A stretch of 64,000 nt of DNA from Agapetus fuscipes (taxonomy: Eukaryota > Arthropoda > Insecta > Trichoptera > Glossosomatidae): positions 10,005,215 through 10,069,214 of the forward strand of contig OX637346.1 of assembly GCA_951799405.1 (NCBI GenBank), in the 5' to 3' direction. This document shows, piece by piece, positions 1 through 10,411 of this stretch (position 1 is its first letter; every line of letters begins with the position of its first letter). Made by a program: the position numbers and the translations under genes. The notes under the pieces are model-generated. The model did not search any database. It saw nothing but the letters and a program-made list of their open reading frames with translations, and had not been told where the DNA came from.

Positions 1-88
1 CCTGCAACTGAAACAGGGGTGACATTGGTAAAGTGAACCATTTTTTACAGTATGGGTGGTCAGCCTCATACCTACCTATAAGTCAATA
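1..88 (-). repeat. Family A repeat, partial copy at window edge
   Basis: Read on the minus strand this holds the 5' part of the main dispersed repeat of the window (family A): the AGTCAAGG-like start, GGCTGACCACCCATACTG and CCCCTGTTTCAG. A full copy is about 245 bp and ends in CAACTTAGATTATAGATTA. Here the stretch between CCCTGTTTC and GTTGCAGG is deleted, and the rest runs off the left edge. It codes for nothing recognisable. Confidence 0.85.
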
Positions 89-669
89 AATATAGAATAG
101 AGTGCATTGTTTGATGAAAATATGTATTAAATTTGCAAAGGATAAAAAAGAAATTAAAAAGCATATTCTACCTGAATTATTAAGTTACCTATTGGTGGAT
201 TTGTCTACCTGTATTTACTGACCTAAAAAAAAACATTTTTGAATAATAAGTACAGGATGACTTTTCACAACGCAAAACGAGAGTCAAAAGGAATTTGCAA
301 TGCCATAAAAAGATCACAGATTAAAACGAACGGCAACGAAGAGCAAAAGCAAATAAAAAACAGTAGCCGTCGTGTTTTCATATAATGAGAAAATGTAGAT
401 TTCCCCAAATGAAAGGAAAATGTTATTTTCACATTACCACACTTTACTTATTATCGCCGTAATTGGATCCACGTAGCCAGCTTTCCCTTTGCCGACAGAT
501 CCGACTATTTTTTTCTTGACACTCGAACCTTTCAACGAGAGACGACAGCTAAATTCCCTTGTCTTTCACGAAATTCTTTTATGGAAGATTCCTTTTGAGT
601 GGCACCCTCCCCTATTCTCCACCCTCGGTGTATTTTCCCGATTTCGAATCAAACAGGCTGTGCGTAAGC
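89..669. other. AT-rich unique DNA, no gene
   Basis: No recognised domain, RNA gene or repeat. Two overlapping open frames of 62 and 79 codons lie at 489-798; neither has a recognisable motif and both look like chance frames. Confidence 0.5.
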
Positions 670-830
670 TTTTGTAATTTTGCTTTCTCCCACCTCAAGT
701 ATAAAGCTTTGCGCATATCGTTTACTAAAACTTATTTACAAACTAAAACGCTCAGAAGAGATGCTGTTTCACTTTCAATACATTTTTCGGAAAACTGAAT
801 GGTGAAGTTTTATGCTTGGGGTACCGTTGG
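670..830 (+). repeat. Family H dispersed repeat
   Basis: The segment with CAAACTAAAACGCTCAGA and AGTTTTATGCTTGGGGTAC recurs with divergence at 19,756-19,880 and 53,830-53,920. The neighbouring part with ACTTGAGGT next to an AAACGCTATG-like word recurs in reverse at 33,560-33,640 and 41,872-41,960. No terminal repeats or coding capacity are seen; the class is unknown. Confidence 0.45.
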
Positions 831-1462
831 GCTCGTCGATAAACCCCCGAGACCAGCGGCCGGAATCGTTGTAGAGAAAATTAGACGCTATTACATTCTA
901 TTATTGGGGAATGAGGTCTATATTACTTTGATTGATTTTGCGTAAATTTACATTTTGAGTAAATACAACAAATTGTTATATTCGTCGAATGCTACGTTAA
1001 AATAATATTGTTTGAATTTTAACTCTTGTTATTGAGTTTAAGTCTAGTAGCTACTAGAAGTAGGTACTTTGATTATTTTTAGGTAGCTTTGAAATCAATA
1101 AAAAATGATTAAGATTCATTCGTTCCAGGTGTAAATTTCATAAAATAAAATAACCATTTTGAGCTCTGCTTTAGTTCAAATATACCCTTGTGTCCGTGTC
1201 TAGGAACTTAGACCACGGGAAAAATATGGATGGACCATATTTTTGGTGGAAATAATTGAGGGATCATGTTAACCGCATGAGTGAAAGTAGGTCAACCAAA
1301 ATTGCTGCATTCTAAATAACATACGGCCAGGGTCCACGAAATTGACCACCCATAGGATGGAAGAACAGATGGTCTTCTGCATCACTGAAGGGAGGACCGC
1401 AATTAAGATCTTGGTTTTATATAAGGAGAAGAAGAAGTATATCCTCCTGTATCATAATTAAT
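831..1462. other. Unique AT-rich DNA
   Basis: No gene seen. It contains a short imperfect palindrome around 1218-1246 (AAATATGG ... CCATATTT) and a GACCACGG word that also appears near 8.35, 11.4 and 17.55 kb. Confidence 0.4.
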
Positions 1463-1591
1463 ATTGGTGTGAGGCTGACCACGCACACTGTAAAAATTTG
1501 TTCACGTTTCCGATGTCTGCCATTTTCCACGGCAGGTCAGCAAAAGTTGCAAAGGCTTATGTTCATCTAGATTTTTTTAGATTTAGTAGAC
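1463..1591 (+). repeat. Family A repeat, 5' half (interrupted)
   Basis: Matches the first half of family A: GTGAGGCTGACCACGCACACTG, then GGCAGGTCAGCAAAAGTTGC and CTTATGTTCAT. The copy is broken by the MITE that follows and resumes after it with GTACATATGCAGTACGTG and GGGCATGCATTTATTAG, so the MITE inserted into an existing family A copy. Confidence 0.8.
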
Positions 1592-1821
1592 TGAGTATGA
1601 AAGGGTGCCATACAACTCGATTTCCATCGGCTTCCCTTTTAAAATGAGGCAACAACGTAGTTAAAAAATATAGGCACAAAGTAAAAAAATACATTTAAAA
1701 CCAAAGAAACAATACGTATTTTTTCTCTATTGAAACCATGCAGTCTACTTAATTATCATTTTTGCCTTATTTTAAAAAGGAAACCGATGGGAATCGAGTT
1801 GTATGGCACCCTTCGCCACTG
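1592..1821. mobile_element. hAT-type MITE, copy 1 (nested in family A)
   Basis: About 230 bp with terminal inverted repeats: AAGGGTGCCATACAACTCGA at the left matches the right end running to GGCACCCTTCGCCACTG. It is the same family as the copy at 29,739-29,964, whose 8-bp target duplication and CAGTGGCG-like terminus point to the hAT superfamily. The extreme left terminus is degenerate here and no clean target duplication is visible. No transposase; non-autonomous. It interrupts a family A repeat and is therefore younger than that copy. Confidence 0.75.
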
Positions 1822-1935
1822 AAAGTACATATGCAGTACGTGTAAGTGAAAATTTACACATTATACTTTTGTGGGCATGCATTTATTAGAATCTTATTTG
1901 TTTCAATTTAATTTGCAACTTAGAATATTGATGAA
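1822..1935 (+). repeat. Family A repeat, 3' half (resumed)
   Basis: Continues the copy begun at 1463 with the GTACATATGCAG, TTTGTGGGCATGCATTTA and TTTGCAACTTAGAATA segments of family A. Confidence 0.75.
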
Positions 1936-2680
1936 AAATGTACAATATTAAGAAATCAACAAAAACAACAATAATACGATATTTGCAAGAAATTTTCGGC
2001 TTTAAATTTTTTTGTATTTATTAAATAATCGAACAGCAAATGTCCTTACCCAATACGGAGCGTGTCTTCAAAGTGCGCATGTTTTTCTGAGAGCTGGGCA
2101 AACCTTCTGACCGTCCCTTGGACTCCACCGAGGCCATGGAAAAGGGTCCATGACAGAGCCATCTGTCAGGTGGAGGCGTCTTCATTATTATAGTTTATGG
2201 TGATAAGGGTACACGGGGAATCGAACCAATCGGAATGGCGTGGGACCTTAAATGTGATCTATCACTTTTATCACGACTATAAATTTGAAAGTTATTATTC
2301 ATAAAGGAGAACAATGTTTGTTGAAACGTATCAATATGTATCCGATCTAGTTATTTTTGGATCTGTTTATTTGTCTAAAAGCGTACATATTTATTTATGA
2401 ATAATTGGAAATATATTGAATTACAAGTTGGTTTTTGGTACAAATAACAGTACTTTATGATATTCATTTGAATTTTTTCTCAAAAAAAGAGGGAATAGAA
2501 GCCAAAATAAAAATCGTGTCTTGACGAGTAAACGTCACATTTTAATAGGATTACGTTCCATAAAAACCAAAAGCAATATTTTTGTTTTCCTTTTCCCTAG
2601 CAACTCGGACTTGTGACGTGTTGACCGTGTTGTTGTTTTTGGTATTTTTTCTGAGTCTATTCATTTTTAAGCAATGTAGG
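1936..2680. other. Unique DNA, no gene
   Basis: AT-rich, with a GC-richer patch at 2040-2260 (GGACTCCACCGAGGCCATGG). No domain, tRNA or repeat recognised. Confidence 0.4.
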
Positions 2681-3191
2681 TAGTTATTGATGTTTTTTTA
2701 TGAATCATGTTATGTATGATTGGAAAAAGACGGAGTGATAGGGTGAGGAATGATTTTGTTAGAGAGGAATGTGGTGTAAGAGAAAGTGTGAAAGTAAAGA
2801 TTAAAAGAAGTATACTTAGATGGTTTGGACATTTTGAGAGAATGAATGAGGAAAGACTGACGAAGAAAGTGTATGCTGCAAGAATTGATGGATGTCGTGG
2901 AAGAGGAAGACCGAGAAAGGTATGGATGGACCAAATTTTCGAAATAGCGAGTGAATGGGATATCCAGAGTCATAATAAAAGAAGAGCTTGTATGAAAAAG
3001 GTTATGACTCTGGATGAAATGAAAGAAGTATGCAAGGACAGGAAGAAGTGGCGGCTAATCTGCAATGCTGATTTGTAATGTTAGTTTATTAGTTTGCTAC
3101 ATTTTTTGCATAATAATTTTTTGACTTTTTTGTATATATTTATTTTTAAGGTTTTGTTGTTGGTACTGAAATGTTATTTATTACTCGTATT
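2681..3191 (+). pseudogene. LINE 3' end: C-terminal fragment of reverse-transcriptase ORF plus 3' UTR
   Basis: The open frame 2707-3078 (123 codons) is the C-terminal tail of a non-LTR retrotransposon polyprotein. It has the LRWFGHFERM block, then RLTKKVY, the basic GRGRPRKVWMDQ block, and NKRRACMKKVM followed by CKDRKKWR. These blocks lie after the reverse-transcriptase domain in many insect endonuclease-RT LINEs. The catalytic RT core and endonuclease are absent, so this is a 5'-truncated, non-functional copy; the apparent ATG is an internal Met, not a real start. The 3' UTR (about 3079-3191) contains TTGACTTTTTTGTATA and TTTTTAAGGTT, which recur at 62,936-62,972. A family A unit follows directly. 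The clade (RTE-, CR1- or Jockey-like) is not resolved. Confidence 0.8.
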
Positions 3192-3436
3192 CCTTGACTT
3201 ATAGGTTGGTATGAGGCTGACCACCCATACTGTAAAAAATGGTTCACTTTGCCAATGTCACCCCTGTTTCAGGGAATGTCGGCAAGAGTTGCAGGGCTTA
3301 TGTTCATTTGAGGTTTGGATTTTATTTGTAAGTACACAATCAGCATTTGTAAGCGCGAACTACAGTTTGTTTGTGGGCATACATCTGAGAGCTTTGAATG
3401 AATATATCCTTGCAACTTAGATTATAGATTATAGAT
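3192..3436 (+). repeat. Family A repeat, near full-length
   Basis: One of the best copies. It starts CCTTGACTTATAGG, contains GGCTGACCACCCATACTG and CACCCCTGTTTCAGGGAA, and ends with ATTATAGATTATAGATG, a short tandem tail typical of LINE-mobilised elements. It follows the LINE 3' UTR without a gap, suggesting that family A is the terminal part of that LINE or a SINE sharing its 3' end. A 69-codon frame inside it is not a gene. Confidence 0.88.
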
Positions 3437-4974
3437 GTTATATAAAAAAAAAAAAAACATACAGCTTTTATAATCTTGTAACATGCAACAAATGCCTATA
3501 AAAACCATGGACGATTCAATGAATTATTAAAGTTTGTGTAGGAAGTATTAAGAAAAAGATTCTTGTTGTGTGTGTTACGGTTGTAATGTAAATAACTTTG
3601 AAGTTTCCCAAAACGGAAATAAAAACGCTACAATGTTTTCATGATAAAAGAACCGTTTTGTTTTCTCATTTATTCAAAAATGTAAAACTGAGATCCGAGC
3701 TCATCCATCAAACATTCAAGGCATCAAAATTTATATTAAATTCTCCCAATAGATTTTCATTCACAAAGTATGAAGCCGCACAAGGTAAAGTCTACGCCGA
3801 AGAAATATTTTTTTCACAAAAAAAAAACCTGTATTATAGACTAAAGAAAAGGTGCCTTTATATTATGTAAAAGACGGAAAAGAAGGAATTTAAGGTTGCC
3901 GGATTCGAAAACAAAATAAAAGAGTAAAAATGTGAATAAAGACGAAGAGTGAGTCTGAAGGCTCATACGAATTTCCTTACTTTTCAGTGTTTTATTCATA
4001 ATGAACTCCTAAGGAAAAAAACTCGGGTTTCTTTTTTTTTGTTTATTTTTTTACTCGAGCCTTGTCAGTACTAAGAAACACAATTATTTTCCCCGACAAA
4101 TCTATTGTAAAACGAAAGAGAGAGAGAGGAGAGAGAGAAAAGCTAAAAAAAGAAACGTAAATGACTGTGGAGAAATATAGGCCTCTCCAAGTATTCGGCC
4201 GCGGCACAATAGGATTTAAGTGAGCCTAAAACAATGTAAGTGCTCGGGCTATGTGAATTATATGACAAAAAAGGTCCGCGCTAAAGCAGGCGACCACAAT
4301 TCTTCCTACTTCCTAACTAAACGTACTATTGTTTGCCGCATCCATTTATTAAACTTAATTATAAAACAGTCCATACAAATTGCTGCGATTCTAAATTTTA
4401 AACTTTGAGCTACTTAATTGCGGAGCGCTCCTCTTGTTTTTTGCAAAGCGCCGCCGACTCGGAATGTAATGCCTGGAAATTTGTACTGTTAAACGTTCAG
4501 TTCCATTAATTAGCGGATGTTTATTGATACAAAAATTTGTAAAGAACATTTTAAGAAAACAGCAAGTATAAACAATCACAATACACAGAATAAAGATGTT
4601 AGATAAATAAGATGAGATAATTAAGAAAATAATTCAATCTTAAAATAACTAAGTAAACAATTTTTTTTTTAATACAAAACGGTTTTAATAAAAACTTTTA
4701 TACGGTTACCTATTAATTAAAAAATAAACCGGAAAAAAAAGTTACTAGAAACGGTAAGGACCAAAAAAATCTAATCCATCGAGATGAAGACATTAAGAGT
4801 GATTGTAGGCTAATCGCTGAGAGATTTCGTGATGACCACAAGGACAAGGAGAAATGTATGAGGCAGACGACGTTGTAAAGCTAACAGTAAAGGAAATGTA
4901 CGGCCATGTATAAACAATGGACAATACTACCAATGCATCGCACTACAAAACCAGTCGTCGTGGAATAAATACTC
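3437..4974. other. AT-rich unique DNA with a GA microsatellite
   Basis: No gene seen. A GA-rich simple repeat lies at about 4116-4140. The 90-codon frame at 3598-3870 and the 62-codon frames at 4220-4408 (+) and 4391-4579 (-) are AT-biased and without recognisable motifs. Confidence 0.45.
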
Positions 4975-5154
4975 TAATGGGGCTTCCACACGCTTGCCAA
5001 CCCATCACAAGTCAAGCGCACAGTGTGTCGTCTAGAACATGCTAGCTGGACAAAATTAGTCCATTAGACAAATTTTTGTCCAGCTAGCATGTTCTAGACG
5101 ACACACTGTGCGCTTGACTTGTGATGGGTTGGCAAGCGTGTGGAAGCCCCATTA
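4975..5154. mobile_element. Perfect 180-bp palindrome, MITE-like hairpin
   Basis: Arm 4975-5055 is an exact reverse complement of arm 5074-5154: 81 bp, no mismatch found, with an 18-bp loop. The ends read TAATGGGGCTTCC ... GGAAGCCCCATTA, so a TA duplication flanking an ATGGGGCTTCC terminus is possible, as in TA-targeting DNA transposons. The arms are GC-richer than their surroundings. Perfect arms imply recent origin or gene conversion. No coding capacity. A long-hairpin small-RNA precursor is an alternative. Confidence 0.7.
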
Positions 5155-5262
5155 CGAACTATGAGTTTGTGTGTACATGCACGTAGTTTGCTGGTGTGCA
5201 TATCTAATCTACTATGAGTTTGTGTGTAGATGTACCTAAGTATGCTAGTATGACGAACAATC
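5155..5262 (+). repeat. Short tandem duplication of ~54 bp
   Basis: The words ACTATGAGTTTGTGTGTA at 5159-5176 and 5212-5229 are each followed by related ATGTACCTA/ATGCACGTA-type sequence, giving about two ~53-bp units directly beside the palindrome. Confidence 0.55.
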
Positions 5263-5480
5263 TGGAAGGGTTTCGAAAAATCTATTATGGAATTATGTGA
5301 AATAATTTAGAACATCCAATAATCGTCTCTTTCGTAGCTATATATACGAGCCGCAATGATGCGGAGGGCAGACGCGCTTGAATCATTGTGACGTGAAGTC
5401 AATAAACTAGATCTAAAAAAGCAATCAGTACATTGTAAATCACCTTTGTGTTAAATAAATCGCAGATTAGTTTAAAATAA
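5263..5480 (+). other. Possible solo-LTR or promoter-like segment
   Basis: A TATA-like word (CTATATATACGAGCC, about 5338-5352) is followed by a GC-richer stretch and then by TCAATAAACTAG and AAATAAATCGC polyadenylation-like words. This order is typical of an LTR U3-R-U5 core, but no TG...CA ends, target duplication or second copy could be defined. A simple core promoter is equally possible. Confidence 0.25.
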
Positions 5481-6029
5481 CCCAAGTTAAATCATAACAA
5501 TACCTTTTAAAAGGTGGAAAAACAGCTAGAAATATACATTGCAGGAAAAACATCTCCATTAAGAAACAAGCCAAACTGGTATATTACAAAAAATAAATAA
5601 AAAGTTTAGCAATAACATTTTAACGAAGTCATCTTGGAATTTCACAATGTTTGAAGGAAAACAATTTAGAATATCAGTAAATATTTTATTATTGCTTTGT
5701 TTTATTTATTATTAAAACTTTTCTCCCAGTGTGATGCGATATTGTTGTTGAGGGAGCGAACTTCAATTTGGATTCGTTCTGCATCACTTCACTAAACTCG
5801 GTTTGATTTATTTGGATTTCGCTTTACTTGGGGCGGACGTATACTTTTGGAATATTAACAGGATTAATTCACATTCATAAACTGGCGCAAGAAAATATTT
5901 TATTAAAGTTGCAAGAGCTTATGATAGAGTTATTATCATTCCCAGTTAATTGAATTGAAGAGAAAAGGTTTAAAATTTCCAAAATCATGATTGTTTACGA
6001 TTATTTTTCTTAGACTAATATTGTACCAT
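5481..6029. other. Unique AT-rich DNA
   Basis: No gene, RNA or repeat recognised. Confidence 0.4.
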
Positions 6030-6271
6030 CTTAGTTGCAAATATATATTAATATTTAAAAGCTCATATCAAATGCATGCCCACAAACAAACACGTGTAGT
6101 TCCCGCTTACAAATGCTGAATGTGTACGTACAAAGAAAATCCAAACCTAAAATGAACATAAACCCTACAACTTTTGCCGACCTTTCTTGACACAGGGGTG
6201 ATATTGGCAAAGTGATAATTTTTTGACGGTATAGTTGGTCAGCCTCATACCAACCTACAGTCAAGAAATTA
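6030..6271 (-). repeat. Family A repeat, full-length minus copy
   Basis: Reverse complement of family A from the TAGTTGCAAATATAT tail to the CCTACAGTCAAG start. It retains ATGCATGCCCACAAAC, CTTTTGCCGACC and GTCAGCCTCATACCAACC. The middle is diverged (GACACAGGGGTGATATTGG). Confidence 0.85.
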
Positions 6272-6760
6272 TTTAAAAAAAATCATATGATCCAAACTCT
6301 TTTTGATCTGAAATAATGTTTGGTATCTGATTATTGTGAGGGAAATGAGACGTTTATAATCTTTTCCACTATTGAAGTAAAACGCAACTTCCTTCCTACC
6401 CAAACCACATAATTGTTTATTGAGTCATGAAATATACACATTGGATGCATGTGGGGCTCTAAAACTGATAAAAAAATCTTGTCTTCTTCTGGTGCATCTT
6501 CAGTGACCATTTGCAATCATCGTAGCAATTTCCACCTTCGATACTGATGCCCGAAAAAGGGATATTTTGCTTCTTTTAAACCATTCTCTCTGCTTCTTTA
6601 ACACAAGATGTTCTCTTTGAACGGCCCTAGATCGTGGAGGTATGATAAGATATAAAAGCTTATATTTTTCGTTAATAATGTTACAAAAGCAAATGGTTAT
6701 CAAGGTCTAAAGAACCTAATAGTCCATAAAATAAAAGTAACTTTTTCAAGAAGTATGAAC

Positions 6761-6772
6761 GATAACATAAAT
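6761..6772 (+). repeat. Target-site duplication, left (GATAACATAAAT)
   Basis: A 12-bp direct repeat identical to 7026-7037; together they bracket the hammerhead foldback element 6773-7025. Confidence 0.8.
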
Positions 6773-6871
6773 AATATTTTTTAGGGTTTGGTAGTTCACA
6801 CAGTGAAAGTCCATTGTATAATTAATTAAATAATACACTGTTTTAATTCACTAAAATTTATTTTTAAAAAA

Positions 6872-6907
6872 GTCAAACGTTTTCGCCTAAAAAGGCATCA
6901 TCAGGAC
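6872..6907 (-). ncRNA. Small hammerhead ribozyme, minus arm of HHF-1
   Basis: Minus-strand order: GTC (stem I), CTGATGA, unpaired T, GCC-TTTTTA-GGC (stem II), GAA, AACGTT (self-complementary stem III), T at the cleavage position, GAC closing stem I. All invariant core bases of a hammerhead are present. Stem III is too short to close on itself and the palindrome suggests activity as a dimer, as known for small Penelope-associated variants. Confidence 0.82.
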
Positions 6908-6939
6908 AATGACAATTACAAATATTTGTAATTGTCATT

Positions 6940-6975
6940 GTCCTGATGATGCCTTTTTAGGCGAAAACGTTTGAC
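6940..6975 (+). ncRNA. Small hammerhead ribozyme, plus arm of HHF-1
   Basis: Same architecture as the minus arm: GTC at 6940-6942, CTGATGA at 6943-6949, unpaired T, stem II 6951-6962, GAA at 6963-6965, AACGTT at 6966-6971, cleavage-site T at 6972, and GAC at 6973-6975 pairing with 6940-6942. Confidence 0.82.
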
Positions 6976-7025
6976 TTTTTTAAAATAAAATTTAGTGAAT
7001 TAAAACAGTGTATTATTTAATTAAT

Positions 7026-7037
7026 GATAACATAAAT
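7026..7037 (+). repeat. Target-site duplication, right (GATAACATAAAT)
   Basis: Identical to 6761-6772, marking the right edge of HHF-1. Confidence 0.8.
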
Positions 7038-7570
7038 GGTGGCCTTAGGCTTTCATTACCAGCGGTTAACACATGGGAGCTAATTTTTAGAATATGTTGC
7101 CATGGTCCATTAAAATATTCAGCTGCAATAGACCTTGACCACAGATCCCCAAAAAATCTTCAAAAATGTTTTATCAAGAAAAAAACTATGGAACTGTTGT
7201 ATTCAAATAATCATCATACCTACTATTCACTTAGAATGGTGAGTGAGAAGTTTTGTATGGTGGTTTCCTGGACCATGGTTTCACAACATCGAACATTGCA
7301 GCTAGTACTTCCTGCCCTCGGGCTGTCATGGTCCTGAAAAGACCATCCACTACAATCTTAACTCCAAACTGGAGAATGCATTTGAAGAAACTTTGAGTCG
7401 CATTTACAGAATCTGTGAATAATTATATATAGTTTTCCATTTAGACATATACTTAGTAGTTGCATATTAATATTTTTAGGTTTGTTAAAGTAAAATTGGT
7501 TTTTATGATTTAGTTTTTTATGTCCATGTATATATTATAATTTATTGATTTTAAAAATATAATTTGTCAT
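7038..7570. other. Unique or old repeat DNA upstream of a family A copy
   Basis: Contains a 109-codon frame (7008-7337) that begins inside HHF-1 and has no recognised motif. The region 7440-7570 is very AT-rich and could be decayed LINE 3' UTR, because a family A unit follows. Confidence 0.35.
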
Positions 7571-7831
7571 GTATGTTCCTTGACTTATAGGTTGTTATGT
7601 GGCTGACCACCCATACTGTAAAAAATTGGTTCACTTTGCCAAAGTCACCCCTGTTTCAGGGAAGGACGGCAAGAGTTGCAAGGCTTATGTTCATTTGAGA
7701 TTGGGTTTTTATATTGTAGGTCCACATGCGGCATGTGTTAGCGCGAAATTATACATGTCTGCTTGTGGGAATGCATTTAATATAAATCTTAAATGATATA
7801 TATCTTTGCAGCTTAGATTAGATTAGATTAG
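7571..7831 (+). repeat. Family A repeat, full-length (GATTA-tail subfamily)
   Basis: Starts CCTTGACTTATAGG and ends TTAGATTAGATTAGATTAG. It shares subfamily words (GTAGGTCCACATGCGGCATG, GTGGGAATGCATTTAATATA) with the minus copy at 12,067-12,327 and the copy at 9,946. Family A therefore has at least two tail types, GATTA and GATTATA. Confidence 0.88.
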
Positions 7832-8131
7832 TACAATAATATTATGGGTAAAAATTTGCTCTCAAATAAATTATTACAATACAAAAATGTTGGAAAAAGT
7901 ATAAGAGATTTTTTTTAAATAAAAATCAAGCGTCTTGCGAAAGCTCACTTCAAAATTTGTTTACTTTTTCTTAAAATTTCAAGAAAGTAAGTAAATTAAA
8001 AACGACACATAAAGTAGAGCTGGAAATTTTCTACATTTTCACCAAAAAGTACATTATTTTTAACAAAGAGACACACAGATGAGACACATGTAAGATGATT
8101 TTAGATTGTAACATTGTATTTGTATCATGTA

Positions 8132-8175
8132 AGGTCCGGTCAATTGCTCAGTTGGTAGATATAATAAATAAGGGT
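8132..8175 (+). repeat. SINE B head fragment
   Basis: GGTCCGGTCAATTGCTCAGTTGGTAGA carries a tRNA A-box-like core (TTGCTCAGTTGG) matching the SINE B heads near 38.08 and 60.48 kb. No B box follows, so this is a truncated copy and not a tRNA. Confidence 0.5.
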
Positions 8176-8270
8176 GATTGGTAAAAATGATTCAATATTG
8201 ATAGTGCACGTTGTCAGTCTCATTGTAATCACAAGTAAAGGTCCAACAAAAATTATGTCATAACAGTTTC

Positions 8271-8395
8271 ATCAACATTATCTTATTCACTTCATTTTCA
8301 CGCTGAAGAAGCCCATCATAGACATGAGCTAGGCGTCCGGAACCTTTAGCTCTCACAGACCACGGAAACATATTCTAGAAAGCAATTCTTTAACA
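8271..8395 (+). repeat. Family E dispersed repeat
   Basis: TTCACGCTGAAGAAGCCCAT followed by AGACATGAG and CTCACAGACCACGGAA is a diverged copy of the segment at 23,668-23,785, where a CAT trinucleotide repeat precedes it. Class unknown. Confidence 0.5.
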
Positions 8396-9945
8396 TCATC
8401 AGCCAGCCGTGTCGTGTAAGCCTAAAACTCCTATTAAAAAAGTAAGTATTTTTTTTACCTCAGCTGAGTCAAAGATTTGCTGTTTGTGAATAACACTATG
8501 CAACTTTATTTCTAAGAAAGGTATCGAATTTAACTTTACAATATTTTTTTTGGTAATTATGATAGTTATTCACTTTAAAATATCCGAAACTTTTATATCA
8601 CTCTCGGTTACGGATACGAATATTTTTTTAATTTCGGATTTACGCTAGTTTTGGTAACATATACAGATTTTTTTACCGAAAAATAATCAAGAGACATCCA
8701 TCCCATCAGGATGATTTTAACGTTCCCATATTATCAATCAATTTGTGTGAATGGTAATATTATGAGTATCGAAAAGCAGTTTAAGTGCAGGATTAGCCTG
8801 ATGCACGAGGGAGGGATGCTCCCTAAGCGGCAGATTAGCGCCCCTGGCCTGTGACCTCACCGCATGGGACCCGCAGGGCATCGTCAGACCACGGCAGGAA
8901 AAGTTGGCGATTTCATAACACGCGAAAGGTATGTGGTGGGGAATGAACTATGTCAGCGTCATAACCTTAATTTAAAAAAAAAATTAAATGAGGTTTTTCC
9001 ATGAAATTAAAGTATTCATATATTTACTTGATTCAAGTTTTTATTTTAGCTGTGACCTTAGAATTAAAAAAAAAACATTAATTTTCAATATCCAATCAAT
9101 TTCATACGTTTTATATAATTCCTTTATAACACTCTGTAATTTTACAACAATGCCGTAGAAGAATAATAAATATTGTACAAAAAGCTTTCATTTTTTATCG
9201 TTTCTGCAAAAATTAAATATCCTTTGTCTTCATTAAGTAAATAATATATTTTGAATTCCTTCAAAACAAAATAAATTCCAGAGACTACGAATTAACAATC
9301 AGTTTGAAAATTAATTTAAAACAAAGCTCATGTGTACGTCAACTTCATTTAAAATATTTTAGTCCTAAGACTACTTTCATTCGTTTTAAATTTAACAAAA
9401 ATAATGGTTGAAAACAATATTTTAAGATTTTTCAGCCAACCGCTTATTATTTAAAATGACATTTGCTCATAATCATACCATCATGGTTTAACCTCTACGC
9501 CGTAGCTGTTTCCATATATGGACCGGCGTAGCGTCAAAAGGTTTACGACTGAGTCGGGCCGTAGGGCGTATCTTGCGGTGTCATATTTTGATCTAATTAT
9601 GCCATAAATAACCTGAGAGGGTGCTGCAAGACCTTCCACAAATCGACCCTGGTGGTGCGCTGCTGGATATGCGGTATGCCGAACTAGACGAACAATGCTT
9701 TTGCCCTTATGAGCATTTGATGGATCGTTATTTTTCCTGAAAGCCTTGAGGGAGGGATGACGCTATCTGATACTTTCATAATATCATGAGAGAAGCTCAA
9801 AATATGCGGAAGAAATGTGGGATGAATTTTGTGAGATGGTTGAATGGTGCTAGAAATATTTCCAAAAGAAATTGATGTGGTATGCACGTTTAGGACACAC
9901 TTTTTGACAATAGAATCATCTTTTTTTAATGTTATTTAAATACTT
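8396..9945. other. Unique DNA, no gene
   Basis: Mostly AT-rich with GC-richer patches at about 8,800-8,940 and 9,490-9,700. No domain or RNA recognised; the patches could be old repeats or regulatory DNA. Confidence 0.4.
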
Positions 9946-10188
9946 TTAGGTTGGTATGCAGCTGACCACCCATGCTGTAGAAAATGGTTCACTTTGCCAA
10001 TGTCACCCGTGTTTCAGGGAAGGTCGGCAGGAGTTACAGGGTGTATACATTCGAGATTCGAGTGTTTATATTGTAGGTCCACATGCGGCATGTTTAAGCG
10101 CGAACTTATACGTGTCTGCTTGTGAAAATGCATATAATCTTAATCTTTAATGTTACATATATTTGCAACTTTGATTAGATTAGATTAG
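9946..10188 (+). repeat. Family A repeat, full-length
   Basis: Contains GCAGCTGACCACCCATGCTG and GTAGGTCCACATGCGGCATG and ends GATTAGATTAGATTAGA. It is followed within 10 bp by another family A unit in the same orientation. Confidence 0.87.
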
Positions 10189-10196
10189 ACGCATGG

Positions 10197-10411
10197 CCTT
10201 GACTTATAGTTTGGTATGAGGCTGACAACACATTTACTGTAAAAATTGGTTCACTTTCGCGATGTCACCCCTGTTTCAGGGAAGGTCAGCAAAAGTTGCA
10301 TGGTATATGTTTATTTGAGGTCAGCATTTGTATGCACGAAATTACACGTGTCTGTTTTTGGGCATGTATTTGAATGTTAATATTTCTTTGCGACTTAGAT
10401 TATAGATGGCT
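10197..10411 (+). repeat. Family A repeat, internally deleted
   Basis: Head-to-tail with the previous copy. It starts CCTTGACTTATAG, lacks about 30 bp between TTTGAGG and CAGCATTTG, and ends CGACTTAGATTATAGATGG. Confidence 0.85.

Larger units (their letters stand above)
6773..7025. mobile_element. Hammerhead-bearing foldback element (HHF-1)
   Basis: A 253-bp element made of two ~100-bp inverted arms (about 6821-6922 and 6925-7025), each with one hammerhead motif, plus a one-sided ~48-bp tail at the left. Read on the minus strand the tail is GGACTTTCACTGTGTGAACT, which recurs in HHF-3 and HHF-5. It is flanked by a perfect 12-bp direct repeat, so it moved as a unit. No ORF. It fits a non-autonomous element mobilised by a Penelope-like reverse transcriptase; the class is inferred from the ribozyme and the target-site duplication, not from a protein. 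Confidence 0.8.

Noticed and set aside
4108..4140. Promoter GAGA element
   Set aside because: A simple GA microsatellite with no adjacent gene or transcription start evidence.
5263..5480. Solo LTR of an LTR retrotransposon
   Set aside because: TATA and AATAAA words are present but no TG...CA termini, duplication or partner copy; listed only as a weak possibility.
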